DNA of 64,000 nucleotides. Origin: DLKC01 sp002478885. Its GTDB lineage: Bacteria; Bacteroidota; Bacteroidia; Chitinophagales; Chitinophagaceae. Positions within the stretch are counted from its first letter, which is position 1. The number at the start of each line of letters is the position of its first letter. The notes beneath the pieces were generated by a model that saw nothing but the letters and a program-made list of their open reading frames with translations, was not told the origin of the DNA and searched no databases. The translations under genes were made by a program, and so were the position numbers. This document shows, piece by piece, positions 17,173 to 25,060 of the stretch. The stretch is from contig JAXLUI010000002.1 in the NCBI GenBank assembly GCA_046329585.1, forward strand, positions 1,426,001-1,490,000, written 5' to 3'.

Positions 17173-17763
17173 CTAAGCGCCTGGCATTTTATTTAAAAAA
17201 GCGATGAGTCTATCAGTTGCTTTTCTCCTGTGACTGTAAATATTTTTTTCGTCGATACCCATTTCAGCAAAAGTCTTATCGCTGCCGTCTGGTATAAAAA
17301 CCGGGTCGTACCCAAATCCTTCCAAGCCGTGTTGCGATGTGGTTATTTGCCCGCTACATTCACCCTCAAACAAATATTGCTGTTCGTCGAGTATCAAACA
17401 AATAACAGTTCTGAATCTCGCACTACGATCACTGCGACCAGCAAGATTCAACAGAAGTTTGTCAATATTTTCCTGGAAATTTCCGCCGTCTCCGGCGTAA
17501 CGGGCGCTCTTTACACCTGGAGCCCCGTTTAACGCATCAACCTCGAGGCCTGTGTCTTCACTAAAACAATTTTTGCCTGTTAGCAAATGAATTGTTTTTG
17601 CTTTTTCCACCGCATTTGCCTCTAGTGTATCGTGTGGCTCAGGAATGTCAATAAAAATGCCCGCTTCTTTCAGCGTAATAATATCAAAATTGTTGCTGGC
17701 AATTTTTCTTATTTCCTGCACTTTATGCCTGTTGTTGGTGGCGAAGATTAGTGTTGTGTTCAT
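17173..17763 (-). CDS. rdgB: Non-canonical purine NTP pyrophosphatase
   Basis: 196 residues, normal length for RdgB/HAM1. It removes dITP, XTP and similar nucleotides from the pool. The N-terminal LIFATNNRHKVQEIR binds the triphosphate. EDTGLEVDALNGAPGVKSARYAG holds the metal-binding Asp and the catalytic loop, and GFGYDPVFIPDGSDKTFAEM and SHRRKA complete the nucleotide site. It is followed by the thioesterase gene and preceded by a repeat pair and an unknown gene in the same direction. Confidence 0.95.
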   Translation of the reverse strand: MNTTLIFATNNRHKVQEIRKIASNNFDIITLKEAGIFIDIPEPHDTLEANAVEKAKTIHLLTGKNCFSEDTGLEVDALNGAPGVKSARYAGDGGNFQENIDKLLLNLAGRSDRSARFRTVICLILDEQQYLFEGECSGQITTSQHGLEGFGYDPVFIPDGSDKTFAEMGIDEKNIYSHRRKATDRLIAFLNKMPGA

Positions 17764-17824
17764 GCTTTTTCCAGACTATATTTTTATTTTTTTGTTACCT
17801 GCGGCATCACTTTGATCATCGCCT

Positions 17825-17932
17825 GTTGTGTCACTCACTTGTACTCTTTAGGCATTATTCAGCAAATAGTTTAATTAAACGCGCTTTATCTATGCCCAGT
17901 GATGGCCCAACAGCACAAGAGTGCGACGCAAC
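17825..17932. repeat. Dispersed inverted repeat, paired arms (T/C type)
   Basis: The left T-type arm at 17825-17844 (GTTGTGTCACTCACTTGTAC) and right C-type arm at 17913-17932 (GCACAAGAGTGCGACGCAAC) are both full length, with 68 bases between. Outer GGCATC and GATGCC motifs flank them. It starts 36 bases after the stop of the upstream minus-strand gene. Confidence 0.92.
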
Positions 17933-17968
17933 GAAGATGCCACCTGCACATTGTTGGGCCCAGAAAGA

Positions 17969-18508
17969 TCACACGTTAAATATCTGCTTTAGCTTAAGCC
18001 AGAGCTTTCTTTTTTCAGCCTTCACTTCATCGGTTGAATTTTCTGAAAGGTTAACTGCGGGCGAAGTCATAATCGTGCAGCCTGAATATTGCTGCAATTG
18101 GTAATGAGGTATGGCAAAAGGCAACTGAATGTCGGTCGTGTTGACATCGAAAAGGAACAGGCATCGTGGTTGAAGACGTTCCATTATTTCCGCAAAAACC
18201 GCCTTGGTATTTCTGGTATTTATGATGGCAACATCGCCAAGATTAAGCTTACAGGCATTCAATAGTCGACCTAAAGTATTTAACCACTCGTCGTTTATAA
18301 ACACGGCCGACGGGTCGCCGATGACAAAAACGATATTTTTTTTATTGTCACCTAAATACCATTTTTTGGAAGGCGCCAATGGCTTTACTTCAATTTCTTC
18401 GGTTTTGTTTTTAACTTGCGGCGGTGACGTTAGGCTTGGTTCATCGACAAACACTATTGAATCTTTATATAATCCTGCGATCACGAAATCTGGCAATTGA
18501 GTCTTCAT
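17969..18508 (-). CDS. Conserved-looking protein of unknown function
   Basis: 179 residues, start ATG 18508. I do not recognise the family. Residues about 1-65 are rich in Pro, Lys and Glu and look like a linker. From about residue 70 there is an alternating strand/helix pattern (IVFVIGDPSAVFI, NLGDVAIINTRN, CLFLFDVNTTDIQ) suggesting a small Rossmann-like fold without a nucleotide-binding loop. The end is basic (KAEKRKLWLKLKQIF). It is divergent from ilvE (72-base gap) and upstream of rdgB in the same direction. No signal peptide or membrane segment is seen, so it is cytoplasmic. Confidence 0.7.
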   Translation of the reverse strand: MKTQLPDFVIAGLYKDSIVFVDEPSLTSPPQVKNKTEEIEVKPLAPSKKWYLGDNKKNIVFVIGDPSAVFINDEWLNTLGRLLNACKLNLGDVAIINTRNTKAVFAEIMERLQPRCLFLFDVNTTDIQLPFAIPHYQLQQYSGCTIMTSPAVNLSENSTDEVKAEKRKLWLKLKQIFNV

Positions 18509-18580
18509 TGTAAAAAATGCAAAAGTATTAACAGTTGTTAGCTTTCTTTTTTTTGTTTATTTACACCCAAATTTAAAGAT

Positions 18581-19645
18581 ATGACAGCAGCAGCAGAGAT
18601 AAATGTTACGAAAGCTGAGCACAGCAAATTGAAAAACCTGAGCCTTGAAAACCTTCCTTTTGGAAAGTTTTTTACCGATCATATGCTCGAGGCAGACTAC
18701 GAGCATGGCGAATGGAAAAATGTGGAGATTAAACCATATCAGCCGCTGCTACTCGAGCCTTCGCTTTCTGCACTGCATTATGGCCAGGCCATCTTCGAAG
18801 GCATTAAAGCGTATAAAAATAACAATGACGAAGCGCTTATTTTCAGGCCGTACGACAATTTTACGCGGTTTAATACATCTGCCCTACGCATGAATATGCC
18901 GCCAGTGCCCGAGGAGATTTTTATTGAAGGGATGCGCCAATTAATCGAACTCGACAGCAATTGGATTCCTGCAAAAAAAGACCACTCTCTTTATATTCGC
19001 CCGTTTATGTTTGCCACAGATACAATGCTAGGCGTAAAACCTTCTGACACGTATAAGTTTCTTATTATTCTTAGTCCAACCGGTCCTTATTACGCCGCGC
19101 CAATGAAAATTGCCGTGGAAGAAAAATATACCCGGGCCGCTCCCGGTGGCGTGGGTTTTTCGAAAAATGCCGGGAACTATGGCGGTAGCATGATCGCGGC
19201 CACGGAAGCCAAAAAACAAGGTTACGACCAGGTTTTATGGACCGATGCCTTCGAGCATAAATGGCTGCAGGAAGTGGGTATGATGAACGTGTTTTTTATC
19301 ATCAATAATACAGTAATTACCCCTTCTCTTGAAGAAGGAACGATACTCGCGGGTGTAACCCGTAACAGCGTTATCACTGGCCTTAAAGACATGGGTTTCG
19401 TGGTTGAAGAACGCAAAATAAGCATCGATGAACTGCTCGATGCCCACAACCAGGGCACACTAAACGAAGTGTTTGGCACCGGAACAGCGGCAACAATTTC
19501 GCTGATAAAAGAACTTAAATACCAGGAACACATCATCAAATTTGACGTAGACAACTGGCAAACCGCGCCGAAAGTAAAAACCTGGCTCAACGATTTAAGA
19601 GAGGGCAAGGCCGAAGACAAATACGGTTGGATTTTCAAAATATAA
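18581..19645 (+). CDS. ilvE: Branched-chain amino-acid aminotransferase
   Basis: 354 residues, a class IV PLP enzyme of the longer (type II) branched-chain form. It transfers the amino group between glutamate and the keto acids of Leu, Ile and Val. Characteristic segments are LHYGQAIFEGIKAYK, the Arg-rich RPYDNFTRFNTSALRM, the PLP region GGVGFSKNAGNYGGS with its catalytic Lys, and QVLWTDAFEHKWLQEVGMMNVFFI. EVFGTGTAATI closes the PLP phosphate site. It is monocistronic, with a degraded repeat arm 78 bases past the stop. Confidence 0.96.
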   Translation: MTAAAEINVTKAEHSKLKNLSLENLPFGKFFTDHMLEADYEHGEWKNVEIKPYQPLLLEPSLSALHYGQAIFEGIKAYKNNNDEALIFRPYDNFTRFNTSALRMNMPPVPEEIFIEGMRQLIELDSNWIPAKKDHSLYIRPFMFATDTMLGVKPSDTYKFLIILSPTGPYYAAPMKIAVEEKYTRAAPGGVGFSKNAGNYGGSMIAATEAKKQGYDQVLWTDAFEHKWLQEVGMMNVFFIINNTVITPSLEEGTILAGVTRNSVITGLKDMGFVVEERKISIDELLDAHNQGTLNEVFGTGTAATISLIKELKYQEHIIKFDVDNWQTAPKVKTWLNDLREGKAEDKYGWIFKI

Positions 19646-19722
19646 AGCTTGCTGGTTTGTTCAAGACCTTTTCGACTGAAGCCAGAATTTTGTCGCCGGC
19701 AGTATTGCATCTATCAGCTTTT

Positions 19723-19740
19723 CTTGCGTCGCACCCTTCA
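19723..19740. repeat. Dispersed repeat, single arm (C type, degraded end)
   Basis: The plus strand reads CTTGCGTCGCACCCTTCA: the dyad core is intact but the distal TTGTAC part is lost. It is 78 bases downstream of the ilvE stop. Confidence 0.7.
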
Positions 19741-19886
19741 GGGCCTTGTCAAAATGGAGCTCAGAATAAACAAAATCAATGGCTTATTTACGACCTCAAA
19801 AGATGAAATTTACTGACAAGCCTGTGGATAACGCAGAAGATTGGAAATTTTTCTCTTTAAATTTTTCGTTATTCAAATCAGACCCT

Positions 19887-19894
19887 TACCTTTG
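19887..19894 (+). promoter_or_regulatory. Candidate -7 box for rpsL-rpsG
   Basis: TACCTTTG matches TAnnTTTG and lies 27 bases before the rpsL ATG, leaving a leader of roughly 20 bases. No clear -33 element is seen in the AT-rich stretch upstream. Confidence 0.5.
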
Positions 19895-19920
19895 CCGTCC
19901 TAAAAATTAATTGGTTCAGA

Positions 19921-20304
19921 ATGCCTACAATACAACAGTTAGTAAGAAAAGGCCGTGAAATTATCAGGGCGAAAAGCAAATCGAGAGCTTTGGATGCATG
20001 TCCGCAGCGCCGTGGCGTATGTACTAGGGTATATACAACTACGCCCAAAAAACCGAACTCTGCATTACGTAAAGTTGCAAAAGTTCGTTTAACCAATAAG
20101 GTGGAGGTTATCGCTTATATTCCGGGCGAAGGCCACAACCTGCAGGAGCACTCAATCGTGTTGATCCGTGGTGGACGTGTAAAAGACTTACCGGGTGTAC
20201 GTTACCATATTGTTCGCGGAAGCCTTGATACTGCTGGTGTAAAAGACCGCAAGAAGAGCCGCTCTAAGTACGGTACCAAGAAAGAAAAAGCCAAGAAAAA
20301 ATAA
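19921..20304 (+). CDS. rpsL: 30S ribosomal protein S12
   Basis: 127 residues. S12 sits at the decoding centre of the small subunit. The sequence MPTIQQLVRKGRE, CPQRRGVCTRVYTTTPKKPN followed by SALRKVAKVRL, and GHNLQEHSIVLIRGGRVKDLPG matches the family throughout. The loop residues linked to streptomycin resistance (the Lys in TPKKPNSA and in GGRVKDLPG) are the wild-type ones. The C-terminal tail is Lys-rich (KKEKAKKK). It is first in a two-gene unit with rpsG, 25 bases apart. Confidence 0.98.
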   Translation: MPTIQQLVRKGREIIRAKSKSRALDACPQRRGVCTRVYTTTPKKPNSALRKVAKVRLTNKVEVIAYIPGEGHNLQEHSIVLIRGGRVKDLPGVRYHIVRGSLDTAGVKDRKKSRSKYGTKKEKAKKK

Positions 20305-20329
20305 TTTATAAAAAGTAATCATCTGAGAT

Positions 20330-20797
20330 ATGCGTAAATCGCAAGCCAAAAAATTACCATTAGCACCTGATGCCCGTTTCAACGATAAACTGGTAACACG
20401 TTTTGTAAACAACATTATGTGGCAGGGCAAGAAAAGTACAGCTATCATCATTTTCTACGACGCAATTGACAAGGTGAGCAAAATAACGGGGGATGATGGT
20501 TATGAAGTTTGGAAAAAGGCATTGGGCAATGTAACGCCTTCTGTTGAAGTTCGTAGCCGCAGAATCGGTGGCGCAACTTTCCAGATTCCTACAGAAGTTC
20601 GTACTGACAGAAAAATTTCGTTAAGCATGAAATGGCTGATAAGATATAGCCGGGAAAGAAATGGTAAAACAATGGCTGACAAACTTGCTAATGAGATAGT
20701 GGCAGCAGCAAAAGGTGAAGGCGCAGCTTTCAAAAAGAAAGAAGATACGCACCGTATGGCTGAAGCTAACAAAGCTTTCTCGCACTTCAAAGTTTAA
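20330..20797 (+). CDS. rpsG: 30S ribosomal protein S7
   Basis: 155 residues, normal length. S7 organises the head of the small subunit and contacts E-site tRNA. The family blocks KLVTRFVNNIMWQGKKSTA, VTPSVEVRSRRIGGATFQIP and LANEIVAAAKGEGAAFKKKE are all present, as is the final DTHRMAEANKAFSHFK. It follows rpsL and is closed by a strong terminator. The usual next gene, fusA, is absent from the window. Confidence 0.98.
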   Translation: MRKSQAKKLPLAPDARFNDKLVTRFVNNIMWQGKKSTAIIIFYDAIDKVSKITGDDGYEVWKKALGNVTPSVEVRSRRIGGATFQIPTEVRTDRKISLSMKWLIRYSRERNGKTMADKLANEIVAAAKGEGAAFKKKEDTHRMAEANKAFSHFKV

Positions 20798-20819
20798 TAT
20801 GCTTCATATATTTATTAGG

Positions 20820-20846
20820 GCCATCCGCAAAAACGGATGGCTTTTT
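20820..20846 (+). terminator. Rho-independent terminator after rpsG
   Basis: GCCATCCG (20820-20827) pairs with CGGATGGC (20834-20841) around CAAAAA, followed by a five-base T run and a further T-rich stretch. It starts 23 bases after the rpsG stop. Confidence 0.9.
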
Positions 20847-20952
20847 AGTTTTTTACGGATCAAGATCAGGAAGTGTGAATTATGACTGAACGTTGAACGG
20901 AGCGTCGCAAACAAAGTTGAACAGCGTACCTACCGCCGGTCATAGAAATTAT

Positions 20953-22014
20953 CTAATGAATTTTTTCGTTAAGGATTTTTACATAAGCCTTATTATCACG
21001 AAACATTGTAAGGCCTTCTGAAAGCGTCATGTAGGTTAGGCCGCAACGTTTGTGATTACTAATGCTTATTTTTTGAAGGATAACCCAATGCCTGATAATT
21101 TCGCGCCACGCAAAGAAAATTGAATGGCGGGGATCGTAGATATGCGTAGGCTCGCTGCCGGCACCATTGAGTTCTATGATGGAGAAATTTTTGCCTTCTT
21201 TTAATTCTTCCCAGGTATTATATCGGATATCGAGCCGGCCAAAATAAAACCCGTTTACACCGGAGCAAATACGGTCTATGGTATTAGTAAGTTCAGCGTC
21301 AATGCTGTGGCTGATATCCACAAATTTAGCTCCACGTGCATGATTTCCGTAAGGCACCATTAGGAACTTTTCGCCAGCTGCAAGTATACACTGCATTTGT
21401 ACTGCATAGGTGGTGCGCAGAACGGGCAATTGAAGAATATAACGCTTGTCTTTTTGCAGCAACTCTTCCACGGTTAAAATTCCATCGCCTGTAATGGTTA
21501 GTAATTCTTTACCAACGATACCGGAAATATGGCCGCACTGTTCTCCGGGATAGCGGTAATAAAAAATGCCAACCTCGTTTTCATATGCTATATACTGCTG
21601 CACAAGAAAATCAACCTTGCTTTTATTGCAGTAGTCGGCAAGTTCGGCGAACGAAGTAATTTTCTTAACCTGGAGCCCACGCATCCCAATATCTGGCTTG
21701 GCAATAAGCGGGAAAGCAAACTCCTGTCTCCTCACTTCATCTACTACAGTGTTTGCTGAGCTCCGCGCTTTGAACAAAATAGTTTTCGGATAATACGCTG
21801 GAGGAATGAGATCGTATATCTCCTTCTTACTTTCCTGGAGAAAGCCCCCGTTTTTAATAGTTGGATTAGAGACGTTGAAGAAGAAAAAGGATCTCGCTCT
21901 TAAACAAAGAAATAACCAAACAACATAAATGGGTGCATACACTGCATTGAATGACCAATATTCCCAATTGAAGAGTTTAATAAAAAAAGGATGGTATGTG
22001 AGTTTTTTCAGCAT
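20953..22014 (-). CDS. ATP-grasp ligase-like protein
   Basis: 353 residues from ATG 22014. The frame reaches TTG 22026, but the ATG gives MLKKLTYHPFF. The first 70 residues are aromatic-rich and may touch the membrane (VYAPIYVVWLFLCLRARSFFFF). The ATP-grasp domain follows: FPLIAKPDIGMRG (nucleotide lysine and glycine loop), DFLVQQYIAYENEVGIFYYRY, GDGILTVEEL, and the metal-binding end FYFGRLDIRYNTW ... FSIIELNGAGSEPTHIYDP. ATP-grasp enzymes join a carboxylate to an amine, thiol or similar via an acyl phosphate. The substrate is not clear. It follows the NRDE gene by 16 bases and is probably co-transcribed with it and the DinB gene. Confidence 0.82.
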   Translation of the reverse strand: MLKKLTYHPFFIKLFNWEYWSFNAVYAPIYVVWLFLCLRARSFFFFNVSNPTIKNGGFLQESKKEIYDLIPPAYYPKTILFKARSSANTVVDEVRRQEFAFPLIAKPDIGMRGLQVKKITSFAELADYCNKSKVDFLVQQYIAYENEVGIFYYRYPGEQCGHISGIVGKELLTITGDGILTVEELLQKDKRYILQLPVLRTTYAVQMQCILAAGEKFLMVPYGNHARGAKFVDISHSIDAELTNTIDRICSGVNGFYFGRLDIRYNTWEELKEGKNFSIIELNGAGSEPTHIYDPRHSIFFAWREIIRHWVILQKISISNHKRCGLTYMTLSEGLTMFRDNKAYVKILNEKIH

Positions 22015-22030
22015 GGGTAATAACAAAAAT

Positions 22031-22756
22031 CTATGTAGCCAAGGCAGGAAGAAAACTTAGGGAGTTTTCATATACGCAGCTATCAGCCAAGTCGAGGTAT
22101 TTCATTTTTGCGGAACCAGACTCTATTTCCATTCCGGTAACGCTAACTGTCATCAGTTGATTGTTCCTGTTCATCCGGAAGTCATTATTGGCATTCCCAT
22201 CTCCGCCAAACAAATGGAGCTGAAGAATATCCTCCAACGCAGGATTCGGATTTACCTTCAGCCAACCAGCAAACCAGGACTCTCTTTTTTTTCTTACACT
22301 TTCATCGTATAGGGTCACAGACGACCATAGGTGAGGGGTAGATGCTGAAAGCTCTTTACAGCTTTTATGAAAACCATCCCAACGGCATTCGTACAAAGAT
22401 TCCTTTTCCCATAACACAAGGGTAAATGGCTCTATTTGTTCAAGACTCATTAGCTTGAAATGATTTAAATGTTCAGCCGCCGTGATGATTTCAATAAGAA
22501 TAAGTCCCCGGCTTTTTTTATAGGAGGGTTCGGGAATATGCTTTTGAAAACCTCCGTTTAATAAAACAACAGCATTGCCGTTTTGCCGTAATGCGATCCA
22601 TGTTCCACCCGCCTCCCCGTCTTTGGGGAACAGCAGTTTCACATTATGTGAAATGTATTGCTTCGGGGGGATTGCTTTATTTCGAACTATTTTTTCATCC
22701 CTGTTGGATGTGATAAAAACCCGGTCCCCTGCAGGTATAAAACTAACTGTGCACAT
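22031..22756 (-). CDS. NRDE-domain (TANGO2-like) protein
   Basis: 241 residues starting at ATG 22756 with MCTVSFIPAGD. The longer open frame to 22813 lies inside the DinB gene. The family mark TSNRDE is at residues about 16-21. The rest matches the NRDE/TANGO2 fold (GGTWIALRQNGNAVVLLNGG, PFTLVLWE, SSVTLYDESVRKKRESWF). Cys2, exposed after Met removal, is a candidate N-terminal nucleophile as in Ntn-type amide hydrolases, but this is an inference. It overlaps the DinB gene by 14 bases and precedes the ATP-grasp gene by 16, so all three are probably one operon. Confidence 0.85.
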   Translation of the reverse strand: MCTVSFIPAGDRVFITSNRDEKIVRNKAIPPKQYISHNVKLLFPKDGEAGGTWIALRQNGNAVVLLNGGFQKHIPEPSYKKSRGLILIEIITAAEHLNHFKLMSLEQIEPFTLVLWEKESLYECRWDGFHKSCKELSASTPHLWSSVTLYDESVRKKRESWFAGWLKVNPNPALEDILQLHLFGGDGNANNDFRMNRNNQLMTVSVTGMEIESGSAKMKYLDLADSCVYENSLSFLPALAT

Positions 22757-23246
22757 GCTGTTTTCGATATTTAATGGTAGAGGACGCAACACCAAATCCA
22801 TCAGGCAAATCAATGCTGGAAACTTCTTTTACCCCAACCCTGATCAGCGCCATATGATGCACTGTATGTTCAAGGTTGTAAATAATCTCCCTGGAATAAT
22901 TTGTGTTTACAACAATGAGTTCATCTGTAAGTTCATCATAATTCGAATGCAGTAACAAATCCTTATTGCACCTTTCTAAATCCTGATAAATATTGTGCAA
23001 CAGCCAAATGGCAAGTTGGCGATCTGTTTCAATGTTAATATCCCGCTTGCGTTTTTCATAGTTCACAATACCCGCCTCATAGCCCTGTTTAAGACAAAGA
23101 AACAGCTCAATTACATGCCTTACATGCTGCCCAATTGTTGCATTGGAGAGCGTAATGCTTGGCCGCCGGTATTGCTCGTCTGTAAGCTGATGCAGCGTGT
23201 CGCTTATTTGAACAAATACATTCTTAACCGCCTGTTGAAGTTGCAT
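22743..23246 (-). CDS. DinB-family four-helix protein
   Basis: 167 residues, start ATG 23246. The DinB/YfiT fold is a four-helix bundle that binds a metal through three histidines, here probably one from GQHVRHVIE and two from LEHTVHHMALIRV. Members are thiol-dependent S-transferases (bacillithiol, mycothiol or other) or of unknown function. There is no signal peptide. It is the first gene of the DinB-NRDE-ATP-grasp cluster, overlapping the NRDE start by 14 bases. Confidence 0.8.
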   Translation of the reverse strand: MQLQQAVKNVFVQISDTLHQLTDEQYRRPSITLSNATIGQHVRHVIELFLCLKQGYEAGIVNYEKRKRDINIETDRQLAIWLLHNIYQDLERCNKDLLLHSNYDELTDELIVVNTNYSREIIYNLEHTVHHMALIRVGVKEVSSIDLPDGFGVASSTIKYRKQHVHS

Positions 23247-23585
23247 GCTATGCTATTTTAGTTTTTCCCGTCAGAAAATACGAAAGAATTTTTCACGTGG
23301 ATTGCGTATAAAAATAAAGGCAAAACTGGTATAAAAATTGCATTTTTCTTCCCAGTCTTTTATGCCATTGCGAATCGTGGCACGGCCCGCTACCTTGTAA
23401 CCAAATTCGAACTGTTTGTGCTTGCGGAGCCCGCAGGCCTACCGTAATTTTTAAAAGGCAGGCAATGGGTCCGGCATCAATACTTGTGGCGCCGGCTGTT
23501 GCGTCGCACACTTGTACTTTCTGTTAATTGCTGAGCAACGTTCAGAAACTTGAAGTGAGTGACACAACCAAAGCTGAAGAAAGAA
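23247..23585. other. Intergenic region with repeat pair
   Basis: 339 bases between the DinB gene start and the DoxX gene stop. It contains the repeat pair 23498-23568. I saw no coding sequence and no clear promoter. Confidence 0.6.
23498..23568. repeat. Dispersed inverted repeat, paired arms (C/T type)
   Basis: The left C-type arm at 23498-23517 (GTTGCGTCGCACACTTGTAC) and right T-type arm at 23553-23568 (AAGTGAGTGACACAAC) have a short 35-base spacer. It lies 17 bases downstream of the DoxX stop on the minus strand. Its arm order is reversed relative to most other C/T loci. Confidence 0.9.
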
Positions 23586-23999
23586 CTAGTGGCGGCCAAA
23601 AAAATAATTCAATCTCGTATGCGCAAGTATTTCTTTCCGGTAGATGATCATAAGCGAGAGACATGATAGAAAAACGATCAGTGCATAAATGAATAATAAA
23701 CCGCCGTCATCCTGCACGATGAACCCGAGTTTCGTAAGATGAAAAAATAAAGCGCCTGACATAAGCCCTGCACCCAAAGTGGCGCCAATACCCGTCGTTT
23801 TTGGATAAAGAATTAAAACAGACGCAATGAGTTCCATTATGCCAATACCGATTCTGCCCACCGGCTCCATGCCTAGCGTTGAAAAAATATAAACAGATTC
23901 CGGAGCGGCGGTAAATTTAAAGTAAAGTGTTTGCAGCATAATGACAGCGGCCAGTAACCTGAGTATCCAGGTAACAACAGTTGAAAAATTACGTAACAT
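23586..23999 (-). CDS. DoxX-family membrane protein
   Basis: 137 residues from ATG 23999 (MLRNFSTVVTWILRLLAAVIM). The frame extends upstream into the YHS gene, but the internal ATG fits the family start. Four membrane helices are seen, with the DoxX-like patterns LYFKFTAAPESVYIF and MELIASVLILYPKTTGIGA. The function of this subgroup is uncertain; relatives have been linked to redox or thiol homeostasis at the membrane. It is 34 bases downstream of the YHS gene and likely co-transcribed. Confidence 0.82.
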   Translation of the reverse strand: MLRNFSTVVTWILRLLAAVIMLQTLYFKFTAAPESVYIFSTLGMEPVGRIGIGIMELIASVLILYPKTTGIGATLGAGLMSGALFFHLTKLGFIVQDDGGLLFIYALIVFLSCLSLMIIYRKEILAHTRLNYFFGRH

Positions 24000-24033
24000 G
24001 TTAATTGGTTTTAGTCGGTAAGACAGAGATTGT

Positions 24034-24504
24034 TTATTGATATATTTTTTGCCAGTTTGCATCAGCTTTCGATTTGAGATCTGCCTCATTTTTATTCCAA
24101 GTTGTGAGCGTATTGTTCAGGTATTTATTATAAAAGAGGTAAAGCTTGCCGTTAATAATTTTAAAGGTTTCAGGATCGACCTCAACCTTGGTTCCTTTCG
24201 CTCCCATCGCATAAGCGCACCAGCCACCATATTGAGGTTCATACTTGACCGGGTCTTTTTTGAATTCTTCTTTGTCGTCGATGGAAGAAAAATGATAAGT
24301 AATGCCCTGGAAAATTACGGCCAAGTCTTTTGAGCCTTCAACGGCTTTGTTATGCTTAAAATAGGCCACCGGGTCATAGCCACTAATTGCGACATCACCT
24401 TTTTCAAGGTTGTAATTCCTCTTTCTTAAGGCGGATGGGTCTTGTGCCTTGGCACCTGTTCCGACAGTTACAACAAGGATGAAGGAGAATAGAATTGATT
24501 TCAT
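24034..24504 (-). CDS. Secreted YHS-domain protein
   Basis: 156 residues from ATG 24504. The upstream extension to 24630 lacks a signal peptide, while MKSILFSFILVVTVGTGAKAQ is a clean Sec signal. The mature part has the YHS domain (SGYDPVAYF, IFQGITYHFSS, FKKDPVKYEPQYGGWCAYAMG), which may bind copper or another metal in the periplasm. The C-terminus (LYLFYNKYLNNTLTTWNKNE) matches stand-alone YHS proteins. It is first in a pair with DoxX. Confidence 0.88.
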   Translation of the reverse strand: MKSILFSFILVVTVGTGAKAQDPSALRKRNYNLEKGDVAISGYDPVAYFKHNKAVEGSKDLAVIFQGITYHFSSIDDKEEFKKDPVKYEPQYGGWCAYAMGAKGTKVEVDPETFKIINGKLYLFYNKYLNNTLTTWNKNEADLKSKADANWQKIYQ

Positions 24505-25058
24505 GATTTTTGTTTTGATGTTAGCTGATTTACCCACAGGAAGACGGGGCTCGATTGGTTTCCTTTCAGTAGAAATGTCGAAATATTGCAAACATAATGT
24601 TAACGCAATTGAAGCATTAGCAGGCAACACATAGCCGCCATACGAGATTACTTGTTGGACCGCTGCAAACGTTGCACCTTCTATTAAACAACTTGTGATG
24701 AGACATAAATGTTAAGTTCTGAAGATAACCTGAAATAACGAATGATCGAAATGCCTGCAGGTAGACTAATTGATTCTTCTATTCGCTTCAGAAACAGGTC
24801 ACATGTTACAGGTTTGCTATTGATCATACCAGTTTACAAACACAATAGCGTACTATTTCAAAAACATAGCAATAACGATTGTTAGCTTAATAGGTGTGAA
24901 TAACTTCTAATAGAAATGTTAGTAAAAATCATCGGAATTTTAAGGAATGAAAAAAAAAGATGTCGGAATCTGGCATGATTTTTACTACTTTTGTAATAGT
25001 TTTTTAAGGGTTTAGGGTTGAAAAAAGGGGCTATGGTTCTCCACTGCCCCTATTTTTT
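24505..25058. other. Long intergenic region upstream of the YHS gene
   Basis: 554 bases without a gene. The right end carries a plus-strand TAnnTTTG box (24986-24993) and a bidirectional terminator hairpin (25026-25051), which together outline a possible short RNA. I see nothing recognisable in 24640-24980. Confidence 0.5.
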
Positions 25059-25060
25059 TT
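24986..25060 (+). ncRNA. Candidate small RNA with promoter and terminator
   Basis: TACTTTTG at 24986-24993 matches the -7 consensus. About 25 bases downstream of the predicted start lies a hairpin, AGGGGC (25026-25031) with GCCCCT (25046-25051), ending in a long T run at 25053-25060. A transcript of about 60 bases from about 25000 would contain no credible ORF. The same hairpin also serves the convergent UbiD gene, so the RNA could be only a by-product. Confidence 0.35.
25021..25060 (-). terminator. Bidirectional terminator after the UbiD gene
   Basis: The stem AGGGGC/GCCCCT with a 14-base loop has T runs on both sides: 25053-25060 on the plus strand and, on the minus strand, the complement of 25021-25026. 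It begins directly after the UbiD stop at 25059. Confidence 0.75.
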
